Origin: JARFVT01 sp036677425
GTDB lineage: Bacteria; Pseudomonadota; Alphaproteobacteria; UBA8366; Aestuariispiraceae
Assembly (NCBI GenBank): GCA_036677425.1
Contig: JARFVT010000013.1
Span: forward strand, 1,178,001 to 1,242,000
Length of the DNA: 64,000 bases
Direction: 5' to 3'
Shown: positions 26,758 to 36,035 of the stretch, one piece after another
How the letters are laid out: each line of letters opens with the position of its first letter
How positions within the stretch are numbered: the first letter of the stretch is position 1
Notes under the pieces: model-generated
Told to the model about the DNA's origin: nothing
What the model saw: the letters and a program-made list of their open reading frames with translations, nothing else
Database searches by the model: none
Position numbers and translations under genes: made by a program

Positions 26758-28404
26758 TTAAACTAACCTTGATTGATTAATCGCTGCCTTAATAAAGCTG
26801 CTGAATAATGGATGGGGTTCAAAAGGTTTTGATTTTAATTCAGGGTGATACTGCACACCAATGAACCACGGATGGTCTTTTAATTCTACTATTTCTGGTA
26901 ATATTCCATCTGGAGACATGCCAGAAAATCTCATGCCAACTTCTTAAAGCCGTTTAATATATTTATTATTTACTTCATATCTATGACGATGACGTTCAGA
27001 TATATTGCTCTCACCATAAATTTCTGCTGCAAGGCTATCTTTTTCAATGATACAAGGATAAGCACCCAAACGCATTGTGCCACCCAAATTATCATCAATA
27101 TCGCGTTGTTCCAACATATTACCGCGCTGCCATTCGGTGATAAGTCCGACTACTGCTTCTTCACATGGGCCAAATTCAGTTGATCCCGCTTTTTTAATGC
27201 CCGCCAAATTACGCGCTGCTTCAATAACTGCCATTTGCATGCCGAAACAAATACCAAAATATGGCACATTATGTTCTCTGGCAAATTTCGCCGCAGCAAT
27301 TTTTCCTTCTGAACCACGACCACCAAAACCACCAGGGACCAAAACACCATGACATCCTGCAAGATATGGTAAGACATCATTATCTTCAAAAGTAACAGAT
27401 TCAAGCCAATGTAAATTAACCTTAACATTATTGGCAATGCCACCATGGATCAATGCCTCGTTTAATGATTTATAGGCATCCAATAAAACAGTGTATTTAC
27501 CGACAATAGCAATTTTTACTTCACCCTCAGGCGCACGAATTATGTTAACTATATTTTGCCATTTAGATAAATCAACATTATTACTATCTTCATCATCAGC
27601 ATCCAACATACCGAAATGATTTAATATTTCACTGTCCAAGCCTTCTTTATGATAGGTATTTGGAACATCATAAATTGTATCCACATCAAGTGCAGGTATA
27701 ACACAGCTTTCTTTAACATTACAAAATAATGCAATTTTACGTTTCTCACCCGCAGGAATAGGACGATCAGATCGGCACATTAAAATATCTGGCTGTATAC
27801 CAATTGATAATAATTCTTTAACGCTATGTTGCGTTGGTTTGGTTTTAAGTTCACCCGCAGCCGCGATATAAGGCAATAATGTTACATGAATATATGCAGT
27901 TTTTTCGCGCCCTAAATCATTGCGCAACTGTCTTATTGCCTCTAAAAAGGGCGTGCTTTCAATATCACCGACCGTGCCACCAATTTCACAAAGTATAAAA
28001 TCTTCATCAGTAATATCATTTAAAATAAATTCTTTTATCGCGTCAGTTACATGGGGAATAACTTGTACTGTACCGCCTAAATAATCGCCGCGACGTTCTT
28101 TTGCAATAACTTCAGAATAAATCCTACCCGTGGTAACATTATCCGATTGCCTGGCAGGGACACCTGTAAAACGTTCATAATGACCAAGGTCTAAATCTGT
28201 TTCGGCACCATCATCAGTTACAAAACATTCGCCATGTTGATACGGGCTCATCGTACCAGGATCAACATTTAAATATGGGTCAAGCTTACGCAAACGAACC
28301 TTATAGCCACGCGCCTGTAATAATGAACCAAGCGCTGCCGATGCCAAGCCTTTTCCAAGAGAAGAAACAACACCGCCAGTAATAAATATAAATCTTGCCG
28401 TCAT
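26758..28404 (-). pseudogene. pyrG: CTP synthase, interrupted by an in-frame TAA before the last 61 codons
   Basis: Aminates UTP to CTP with glutamine. Residues 1-265 form the synthase domain ('GGVVSSLGKGL', 'EIGGTVGDIES'). The glutamine amidotransferase domain begins near residue 296 and has the nucleophile Cys386 in 'FGICFGMQ'. The frame stops with TAA at 26944-26946 after residue 486, where relatives have a glutamate in 'RLEEAG'. The same frame continues for 61 codons with fully conserved sequence ('EVGMRFSGMSPDG', 'HPWFIGVQYHPELKSKP') to a TAA at 26758-26760; the sum, 548 codons, equals the family length. The downstream part holds the catalytic His and Glu (HPE), so a truncated protein could not use glutamine. 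Mutation, suppression and sequence error are all possible. Confidence 0.9.
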
Positions 28405-28496
28405 GGAAGTTTTATCTACTCTTTTAAATTTAAAAATTTATCCATGTTTTAAAAATTTATCCTGTTTTTTAAAATTATGATATTAAATTTATTTGA

Positions 28497-28838
28497 TTAA
28501 TTTGATAATGGCACACTAGGCTCGTTTGGTGTTTCATTAATAGTTGAGCTTGCTGGCGATGATATGGCTGGATTATCTAAAATAGATCCAGTTTCCGAAG
28601 TTTGGCTGGCGAGAATAGCCAGTAAAAGGCTTGTAGTCATGAAACAGGCAGCCAAAATAGCCGTAGTTCTGGTTAAAGCATTTGCCGTGCCACGGGCAGA
28701 AAATAACCCACCACCACCAGATCCACCGCCGCCACTGCCGCCGATACCAAGGGCACCACCTTCTGAACGTTGCATTAAAATAGCACCGACAAGAGCCAAT
28801 GCGATAAGTAAATGTATAACAAGCAGAGTGGTCTGCAT
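28497..28838 (-). CDS. secG: Protein translocase subunit SecG
   Basis: Inner-membrane subunit of the SecYEG translocon that assists protein export. The 113 residues have two membrane helices (about 3-20 and 58-76) flanking a Gly-rich loop with 'MQRSEGGALGIGGSGGG' and a polar C-terminal tail. The conserved signature MQRSEG is at 23-28. It lies upstream of pyrG on the same strand, as is common in alphaproteobacteria; the usual neighbour tpiA is displaced by ggt and a chemoreceptor. Confidence 0.95.
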   Translation of the reverse strand: MQTTLLVIHLLIALALVGAILMQRSEGGALGIGGSGGGGSGGGGLFSARGTANALTRTTAILAACFMTTSLLLAILASQTSETGSILDNPAISSPASSTINETPNEPSVPLSN

Positions 28839-29025
28839 AATTTGACCTCAGACTTTAAAGTTCAATATTAAGTAATTTTATTAAAAATGTTTCGTTATAA
28901 ATAAAAATTAAACGCATTTTAAGCATGTTCTAATCAAATTTAACTGGTTTTACCAGCTTAAAAATTAAGTATTTAAAAAAGAATATAATATATTTTATAT
29001 TATGCGATACTTGTATATTATATAT

Positions 29026-29041
29026 TGTGTCATATATCACA
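29026..29041. promoter_or_regulatory. CRP-like site upstream of ggt
   Basis: TGTGTCATATATCACA differs from TGTGA-N6-TCACA in one base of the left half-site. It lies 61 bp before the ggt start, a position suited to activation. The surrounding DNA is AT-rich, so chance occurrence is possible. Confidence 0.3.
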
Positions 29042-29102
29042 GCATAGTTATAATAATTAATATAAATATTTAACCAAGCACTGCTAATAAAAGGTATTAT
29101 AC

Positions 29103-30701
29103 ATGCGCAATTTAGAATTGCCGGGCAGGTCACCCGTCCATGCCACAACTGCCATGGCTGCAACATCACATATGTTAGCAACACAAGGCGCAATAGATAT
29201 TTTAAAAATGGGCGGCAATGCTATTGACGGCGCAATTGCTGCGGCGGCAATACAAAATGTGGTCGAGCCAGGGTCAACCGGTATTGGTGGTGATTGTTTT
29301 TGCATGTATGCGCCAAATGGTCGTAAAAATATCATCGCATTTAATGGTTCAGGAAAAGCCCCAAAAGCCGCCAATATTAAATATTATATAGATAATAATA
29401 TTACAAAAATCGATCAACAAAGCCCGCATGCGGTAACAATACCTGGTGCTGTTGACGCATGGTTTCAACTTAATCGTGATCATGGTAATTTACCAATGGC
29501 AGATATTTTGGCACCCGCAATTAAATATGCCCGCGATGGCTACCCCATATCATCTAGGGTTCATAGTGATTTTTTAAATGCTGAAACATTAATAAAATCA
29601 GAAAAAACAACGGCTGATATATTTTTAAATAATGGTGAAATTCCAAAAATTGGCTCAAGACAAAAACAAGAAAAGCTTGCAACTACATTAGAAATAATTG
29701 CTGCCCAAGGCCGCGATGGTTTTTATAAAGGTGATATTGCAAAAGATATTGTCAATTATTTAAAAAGCAAAGGCGGGCTACATACATTAGATGATTTTGC
29801 CAATGCAAAAGGCGAATATGTAACGCCCATATCAACAAATTTTCGCGGTTATGAAATTCATCAATGCCCACCAAATGGCCAAGGTGTGATTGCGTTATTA
29901 TTATTAAATATGGCGCAAAAATTTAATTTTGACGATAGTAAAAGCCCTATAACAACAAAACGTATTCATCAAGAAATCGAAGCATGTAGATTGGCATATA
30001 GCGCACGCAATATATATCTTGCCGATCCAAATTTTTCAAAAATACCTGTTGAAGAAATATTATCAAATCAATATTGCGACTATTTACTTCGTGGAATCAA
30101 TGAGAAAAAGGCTACTGTGCCACCGATTGACACATATATACCAAATCATAAAGACACAGTATATATAACTGTAGTCGATAAAGATCGCAATATATGCAGC
30201 CTTATTAATACTATATTTGATGGCTTTGGTAGTGGCTTAACATCACCAAATACAGGGGTATTATTGCAAAGTCGAGGCAAAGCATTCTCGCTTGATCAAA
30301 GTCATCCGAATGTAATTTCTGGCAACAAGCGACCATTACATACAATAATTCCCGCAATGGTAAGTAAAGATAATAAAATAACTATGTCTTTTGGCGTGAT
30401 GGGTGGACAATATCAGGCATTTGGCCATATGCAATTTTTGACAAGATTAATTGATTATAAAATGGATATTCAAGAGGCCATCGACTGCCCACGTTTCATG
30501 GTTGATCATGCAACTGGTGAGGTTGAAATTGAAGGCATAATTTCGCAGAAAATAAAGGATGAGCTAACATCAATGGGTCATATATTTAAAAGCCCGCAAT
30601 GCCCAATTGGCGGCGCACAAGCCATATGGATCGATTGGGATAATGATATTTTAACTGCGGGGTCTGATGCAAGAAAAGATGGTGGTGCAATTGGATATTG
30701 A
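29103..30701 (+). CDS. ggt: Gamma-glutamyltransferase
   Basis: Ntn-hydrolase that cleaves gamma-glutamyl bonds, such as those in glutathione, after self-processing at a threonine. The 532 residues have 'HAVTIPGAVDAWFQL' and 'TLDDFA' in the large subunit and the processing site at Thr352 in 'DTVYITVVD', followed by 'NTIFDGFGSGL' and the ending 'GSDARKDGGAIGY'. No signal peptide is seen, so it resembles the cytoplasmic GGT-like group. Gene boundaries are normal. It lies between secG and a chemoreceptor gene, apparently inserted into the usual tpiA-secG neighbourhood. The exact substrate is not determined by sequence. Confidence 0.93.
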   Translation: MRNLELPGRSPVHATTAMAATSHMLATQGAIDILKMGGNAIDGAIAAAAIQNVVEPGSTGIGGDCFCMYAPNGRKNIIAFNGSGKAPKAANIKYYIDNNITKIDQQSPHAVTIPGAVDAWFQLNRDHGNLPMADILAPAIKYARDGYPISSRVHSDFLNAETLIKSEKTTADIFLNNGEIPKIGSRQKQEKLATTLEIIAAQGRDGFYKGDIAKDIVNYLKSKGGLHTLDDFANAKGEYVTPISTNFRGYEIHQCPPNGQGVIALLLLNMAQKFNFDDSKSPITTKRIHQEIEACRLAYSARNIYLADPNFSKIPVEEILSNQYCDYLLRGINEKKATVPPIDTYIPNHKDTVYITVVDKDRNICSLINTIFDGFGSGLTSPNTGVLLQSRGKAFSLDQSHPNVISGNKRPLHTIIPAMVSKDNKITMSFGVMGGQYQAFGHMQFLTRLIDYKMDIQEAIDCPRFMVDHATGEVEIEGIISQKIKDELTSMGHIFKSPQCPIGGAQAIWIDWDNDILTAGSDARKDGGAIGY

Positions 30702-30939
30702 ATTATAACCATCGTTATTTGCAATTTTCTATATTATACATATTAATAAAAACATAATAGTATATGCAAATTATAAGTAAAATATATAGCAAATACTATA
30801 GCATTATGATAAGTTTACAATATCTTGATAAGTTTATATAGCTAGATTATAGTATATATCCATAATTATTTACTTGAAATAAAGCTAATATATCTAAGCT
30901 GAAATATTGATTAATTATTACTGAGAATAGGTTGGCAAA

Positions 30940-33000
30940 ATGAATGATACCCCTATCAGCAAAAATATGGGAATTTTTGCAAAAATTTCAATAAAACAAC
31001 GAATATTCTGCGGGTTTTTTATTATATTAATAATATTATTCGCCATATCATTCGCTGGATATAATAATCTTGTAACTATTTCTAGCGAAATTGATGAATT
31101 AAACGAAATTGTCGAAGAAGCAGCATTAGTTGCAAAAATTGAAAATAATTTTTTAAACCTTAAATCTCATGCGCGTGAATATGCAAATTTAGGCCATGCA
31201 TCTGATGCATTCAAAGTAAAATCCATTGCTGCAATATTAAATCCAATGATTGAAACTGCAATAGAACATCTTGCACATTTTCCAGAAATGTTAGAAAAAA
31301 TGGAAAATATCAAACATGATTTAAAAATTTATATTGATGATTTTTATGAGGTTGAAATTTTGGGTCATGAATTTAAATCATTAATTCATGATAAGCTTGA
31401 ACCAGAAGGCGAAAAAATCGTTGAAGATTTAGATGCATTAATAACCGCAGCAAATAATAATATTTCAATTATCACAAATAAGACAGAGATTATAAAATTT
31501 GCATCGATTAGTCGCAAGCATGCATTAAAGGCGCGTCTTTATGCTAATATATTAATTGGCCGTCAAGATGAAAAATTTGATAAAAAAGCAACTGACGAAT
31601 TTGCAAAACTTAAAATATCATTAGATATGCTTGGCAAAGAAGTAGACACAAAAATTGAAAAAAAGCTTTATAAAGAAATAAATAAGTTATTTGAAAATTA
31701 CAAAATAACCTATAAAAAAATTCATAAAGATGAGCTTGCCATTAGAATGCTTGTTGATAGTGAAATGAAAAAATCAGGTGAATTAATTGCACAAAATGCT
31801 AAATGGATTGAAAATAAATCAGTGAATGCTGAAGAAAAAATCCGTCATGAAGTTAATCAAAATATTAATTCAGCAGAAATTCAAATGTTAGTCGCCAGCG
31901 CCATTGGTTTAATCATTGGTTTTTTAATGGCAATAATTATAGGCAATAATATATCAAAACCAATAAAATTAATGACCGATGCCATGTCAAAGCTTGCATC
32001 TGGTGATTTATCTATCTTAATCCCTGGTCAAAACCGTGGTGATGAAATAGGTAATATGGCCGCAGCAATGCAAATTTTTAAAGATACAGCAATAAAAACA
32101 AAGGAAATTGAACAACAACAAGCAGAGAAAGAAATTAAAGTACAAGAAGAAAGTAGCCGTATAAGATTTAAAATGGCCGATGATTTTGAGGGCAGTGTCG
32201 GCTCTATCATTAATTCTGTTGCCAGTGCTGCTGCACAGTTACAAACATCTGCAACAACGCTTGGTGAAAGTTCAGATAAAGCAAGTGAACAATCAATGAA
32301 TGTTGCCGCATCAGCCGAACAAATGTCATCAAATGCACAAAGCGTATCAGCTGCGACCGATGAATTATCTAGCTCTATCATTGAAATAACCAATCAGGTC
32401 AATCATTCAGCAACGGTTGCAAAAGATGCCACTGCTAAATCAGAAGAAACCCATCTAACTGTTAAACGTTTGGCCGAATCCGCTGATCGTATTGGCGAGG
32501 TAGTAAAGTTAATTACCGATATTGCGGAACAAACCAACCTTCTTGCCCTTAATGCCACAATCGAGGCAGCACGGGCTGGTGATGCAGGTAAAGGTTTTGC
32601 CGTTGTTGCAAATGAAGTAAAAAATCTTGCGGGTCAAACGGCAAGAGCAACTGATGAAATTAGTACACAGATCGAAGCCATTCAACTTGCCACGAAAGAA
32701 TCTGTTGATGCAATTGCAATGATTGGTGATACAGTTGTAAGCCTTAATAATATTTCCACATCAATATCAGGGGCAATTGAACAACAAGGAAGCGCAACCC
32801 AAGAAATTTCCAATAATGCGACAAGGGCAGCAGTTGATACAAATGATGTGTCAAGAAACATCCAGCATGTGCAAAAAGCCGCAGAAAAAACAGGTGAGGT
32901 TGCCGAAGAAGTTAAAATTGCATCTGGTGAATTAGCTATACAATCAAATAATCTTAAAAAGCAACTGAATGAGTTTTTAAACGAGCTTAGAAGAGATTAA
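30940..33000 (+). CDS. Methyl-accepting chemotaxis protein with HAMP domain
   Basis: Membrane chemoreceptor of 686 residues. Membrane helix 1 is at about 22-45, followed by an all-helical periplasmic sensor (46-310) of the HBM/4-helix type. Helix 2 is at about 313-335, a HAMP domain at 337-388, and the signalling domain at 420-665 with the conserved hairpin tip 'EQTNLLALNATIEAARAG' near 530-547. It should control CheA and so motility or another output. No che gene is in the window; the lone flgE-like gene is 17 kb away. It ends with a strong bidirectional terminator shared with tpiA. Confidence 0.95.
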   Translation: MNDTPISKNMGIFAKISIKQRIFCGFFIILIILFAISFAGYNNLVTISSEIDELNEIVEEAALVAKIENNFLNLKSHAREYANLGHASDAFKVKSIAAILNPMIETAIEHLAHFPEMLEKMENIKHDLKIYIDDFYEVEILGHEFKSLIHDKLEPEGEKIVEDLDALITAANNNISIITNKTEIIKFASISRKHALKARLYANILIGRQDEKFDKKATDEFAKLKISLDMLGKEVDTKIEKKLYKEINKLFENYKITYKKIHKDELAIRMLVDSEMKKSGELIAQNAKWIENKSVNAEEKIRHEVNQNINSAEIQMLVASAIGLIIGFLMAIIIGNNISKPIKLMTDAMSKLASGDLSILIPGQNRGDEIGNMAAAMQIFKDTAIKTKEIEQQQAEKEIKVQEESSRIRFKMADDFEGSVGSIINSVASAAAQLQTSATTLGESSDKASEQSMNVAASAEQMSSNAQSVSAATDELSSSIIEITNQVNHSATVAKDATAKSEETHLTVKRLAESADRIGEVVKLITDIAEQTNLLALNATIEAARAGDAGKGFAVVANEVKNLAGQTARATDEISTQIEAIQLATKESVDAIAMIGDTVVSLNNISTSISGAIEQQGSATQEISNNATRAAVDTNDVSRNIQHVQKAAEKTGEVAEEVKIASGELAIQSNNLKKQLNEFLNELRRD

Positions 33001-33021
33001 AATAATATAATAAATATCATT

Positions 33022-33074
33022 AAAACAAACCCAAGCTGAATAATAATAAATTACAGCTTGGGTTTGTTTTTAAA
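33022..33074. terminator. Bidirectional Rho-independent terminator between the chemoreceptor gene and tpiA
   Basis: A perfect 17-bp inverted repeat (33022-33038 and 33054-33070) with a 15-nt loop and a run of T on the + strand side, and TTTT on the complementary side. It lies in the 92-bp gap between two convergent genes, so it can stop both transcripts. Confidence 0.85.
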
Positions 33075-33092
33075 AATAAAAGTTATTTTTTA

Positions 33093-33860
33093 TTATTTAG
33101 CAGATTTTGCAATTGCAATAAAATTATTTCCATCTAAGGCCGCTCCGCCGATCAAACCACCGTCTATATTATCTTGTGATAATAATTCACCTGCATTTTC
33201 TGGCTTCATTGATCCCCCATAAATTATTATCATTTCTGTTGCTGTTTGATGGCCTAATTTACTGGCAATATAGCTTCTTATATGATCATGCACATCTTCG
33301 GCATCATCAGCAGTTGCAACTTTACCCGTGCCGATAGCCCAAATTGGTTCATAGGCAATTATGGTATTTTCCGCATCTGCGCTATCTGGAACTGATCCAT
33401 CAATCTGCGTTGATATAACCGCCATTGTCATGCCATCGGCACGTTCTTTTTCGCTTTCACCGATACAAATAATCGCCTTCATACCTGCGCTATGGACTAT
33501 TTTTGCCTTTTCACATATAAATTCGCTGCACTCGCCATGATCTGTACGGCGTTCAGAATGACCGACAATAACATGACTGCATCCAGCATCTTTTAACATC
33601 TCTGCACAAATATCACCAGTATGTGCGCCAAAATTTACAATATCGCTATCTTGTGCGCCAAGCATAATTTTGCTATCTTTTATAATATCATTAACCACAT
33701 GCAATAATGTATATGGCGGGCATACCAATAAATCACATTTGTTATCTTTTATGATATCTTTTGCACCATCAATAATGTTATTAACCAAATTAATCGCATC
33801 ATCACGAAGACAGTTCATTTTCCAATTGCCCACAATCAGTTTTCTACGCTTAACGCCCAT
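33093..33860 (-). CDS. tpiA: Triose-phosphate isomerase
   Basis: Interconverts dihydroxyacetone phosphate and glyceraldehyde 3-phosphate. The 255 residues contain Lys14 in 'GNWKMN', His101 in 'VIVGHSERR', Glu171 in 'AYEPIWAIGTG' and the phosphate loop 'IIYGGSMKPENA' and 'GGLIGGAAL' at the end. All catalytic residues are present. It is divergent from ppiD, as in many alphaproteobacteria. Confidence 0.98.
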   Translation of the reverse strand: MGVKRRKLIVGNWKMNCLRDDAINLVNNIIDGAKDIIKDNKCDLLVCPPYTLLHVVNDIIKDSKIMLGAQDSDIVNFGAHTGDICAEMLKDAGCSHVIVGHSERRTDHGECSEFICEKAKIVHSAGMKAIICIGESEKERADGMTMAVISTQIDGSVPDSADAENTIIAYEPIWAIGTGKVATADDAEDVHDHIRSYIASKLGHQTATEMIIIYGGSMKPENAGELLSQDNIDGGLIGGAALDGNNFIAIAKSAK

Positions 33861-34093
33861 TTAAAATTTCCTTAATAAATATGTAATTTAAAAATATCTT
33901 ATATGTTAATATAATTAATTAACATAACTATGCCTATTCGCCAATATTTCTGTTAAAATTTAAAATAGATATTAATTTTATGTAATTGTTGGTTGCTAGA
34001 CTGGCTTTAGATAATTATCATGCGACCTTAAATATATTATGATTAATAAAAATATCATATTACCAGATTAATTACATTTTTAAAGGGTATACA

Positions 34094-35989
34094 ATGTTAG
34101 AGAAGCTGCGCGGCTCGGTAGGGTCTGTTTTCATTAAAGCTTTATTAGGTCTATTGATTTTAAGCTTCATGGCGTGGGGCGTTGGCGATATATTAAATCC
34201 TTCGACCGTTGGTCAAGAAGTAGCCAAGGTTGGATCATATAAAATATCACAACAAGAATTGGCAATTGCCTATAACAGACAGGCAAGCTTCTTACGCCAA
34301 CGTGGAATATCGACGGAAATGATTGCACAGCTTGGCCTGACTGAACAGGTTGTTAATGATTTGGTAAAACGCAGCCTGTTTGACGCAGAAAGCGATAAAT
34401 TAGAAATGGGCATTTCCGATGCCACCATAATTAATGCAATTCACAGCCAAAAATCTTTTCAAAATAGCCTTGGTGAATTTGATCGTTCACGTTTTGAAAT
34501 TGCATTACAGCAAACTGGCTATAATGAAACATATTATATTAATGCCTTAAAGCGTGAAATTGCCACATCACAATTATTAAATAGTCTGATCACAGGGATT
34601 AGCGCATCAAATAGCATGGCAATTGATTTATATAATTGGCAACAAGAAAGCAGAGACGCTAATTTTTTCATATATCCTATCAATGATAAAATCTCAGTGG
34701 TCCAACCAAATGATAGCGACATATCAAGCTATTATGATATAAATAAAGAAAAATTTCGTACTAATGAAATGCGCGACATAACATACACTATTCTATCACC
34801 AAAGGCATTGGCAAAAACAATAATCATATCAGAAGCCGATATAAAGGCACAATATGAAGACCGTATCAGCAATTTTTCCACGGTGGAAAGAAGACATATT
34901 CAACAGATATTATTACCAGATTTAAAAACCGCGCAAAATGCCTTTGCAATGTTAAAAAATGGTAAAGATTTCATCAAAGTCGCATTGGATATTGCCCAAG
35001 CAGATAAAGACACCATCGACTTAGGTTTTTTATCAAAAGATGTAATTATTGATGAAAAATTAGCTGAAACTGCCTTTAACTTGCCATTGAATCAAATATC
35101 AAACCCAACAGAAGGGATGTTCGGTTGGTTCATTATGCGCAATATTGACATCGAAAAAGCCAATATAACTGCATATCAAAAAGTAAAAGACGCAATTAAA
35201 AATAATATTGCCATAGAACGTGCAACCGATAGAGTATTTGAAATTTCAAATGAGCTAGACGATGCCTTGGCTGGTGGAATGACTATCGAAGAAGCAGCAA
35301 TAGAAACTGGCTTAACCAGCAGCAGCATTAAAAATATTGATAGTAATGGCATGATAAATGGTAAAATAATTGCCAAAGATATACCGCAAGATAATAGATT
35401 TATCCAAATTGCCTTTGAAACCGAAAATAATAGCGATAGCATAGTCGAAGAATTATCAGATGGCTCATTTTTTGCCCTTCGGGTTGATAATATACAACCA
35501 AGCCATATCCGCATCTTAGATGCTGTAAAGCAAGATATTATCAATATCTTATTTGCCGAACGCAAGAAAATTACAACAGAGGCATTGGTCAAACAAACAG
35601 TAGAAAAAATTAACGCTGGCGATGATATTAAAATAATTGCAGCTGGTCTTGATTATAAGCTCAACCATGTTGGTAATATTAAACGCGACAGCAATGGCGT
35701 AGAATTAGACCAATTACCAATCATAGCTTTAACAAAGCTATTTGATATTAAAATTGGTAAAACTGGCTATATTAATGTCGACAATGATTTTATCATCATT
35801 AATGTAATATCAAAAAAATCTGCTAATGCAAATAATGATAATGATGGTTTTAATATTATTAAAAACCAAATGAAGGCAGCCATTTCCAATGATATTATGG
35901 CGCAATTTAACGAGGCATTAAAAAACCGTCATGAAATTTCCATCAACCGTTTTGTTATAAATGATTTTGAACAACGCCTGCAACAATAA
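34094..35989 (+). CDS. ppiD: PpiD-like periplasmic peptidyl-prolyl isomerase / SurA-N domain chaperone
   Basis: Membrane-anchored periplasmic folding factor of 631 residues. A short cytoplasmic start and one membrane helix (about 10-32, 'VFIKALLGLLILSFMAWGVG') are followed by a SurA_N-type chaperone segment (40-150) and a parvulin-like segment (about 262-370). A long helical C-terminal region follows. The parvulin signature is weak, as is usual in PpiD, so chaperone function is more likely than isomerase. It lies immediately upstream of trpE (46 bp) and may be cotranscribed. Confidence 0.9.
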   Translation: MLEKLRGSVGSVFIKALLGLLILSFMAWGVGDILNPSTVGQEVAKVGSYKISQQELAIAYNRQASFLRQRGISTEMIAQLGLTEQVVNDLVKRSLFDAESDKLEMGISDATIINAIHSQKSFQNSLGEFDRSRFEIALQQTGYNETYYINALKREIATSQLLNSLITGISASNSMAIDLYNWQQESRDANFFIYPINDKISVVQPNDSDISSYYDINKEKFRTNEMRDITYTILSPKALAKTIIISEADIKAQYEDRISNFSTVERRHIQQILLPDLKTAQNAFAMLKNGKDFIKVALDIAQADKDTIDLGFLSKDVIIDEKLAETAFNLPLNQISNPTEGMFGWFIMRNIDIEKANITAYQKVKDAIKNNIAIERATDRVFEISNELDDALAGGMTIEEAAIETGLTSSSIKNIDSNGMINGKIIAKDIPQDNRFIQIAFETENNSDSIVEELSDGSFFALRVDNIQPSHIRILDAVKQDIINILFAERKKITTEALVKQTVEKINAGDDIKIIAAGLDYKLNHVGNIKRDSNGVELDQLPIIALTKLFDIKIGKTGYINVDNDFIIINVISKKSANANNDNDGFNIIKNQMKAAISNDIMAQFNEALKNRHEISINRFVINDFEQRLQQ

Positions 35990-36035
35990 ATTATTTTAAA
36001 TAAATATAAATAATCGCTTCAAGGTTAATTTTTAG

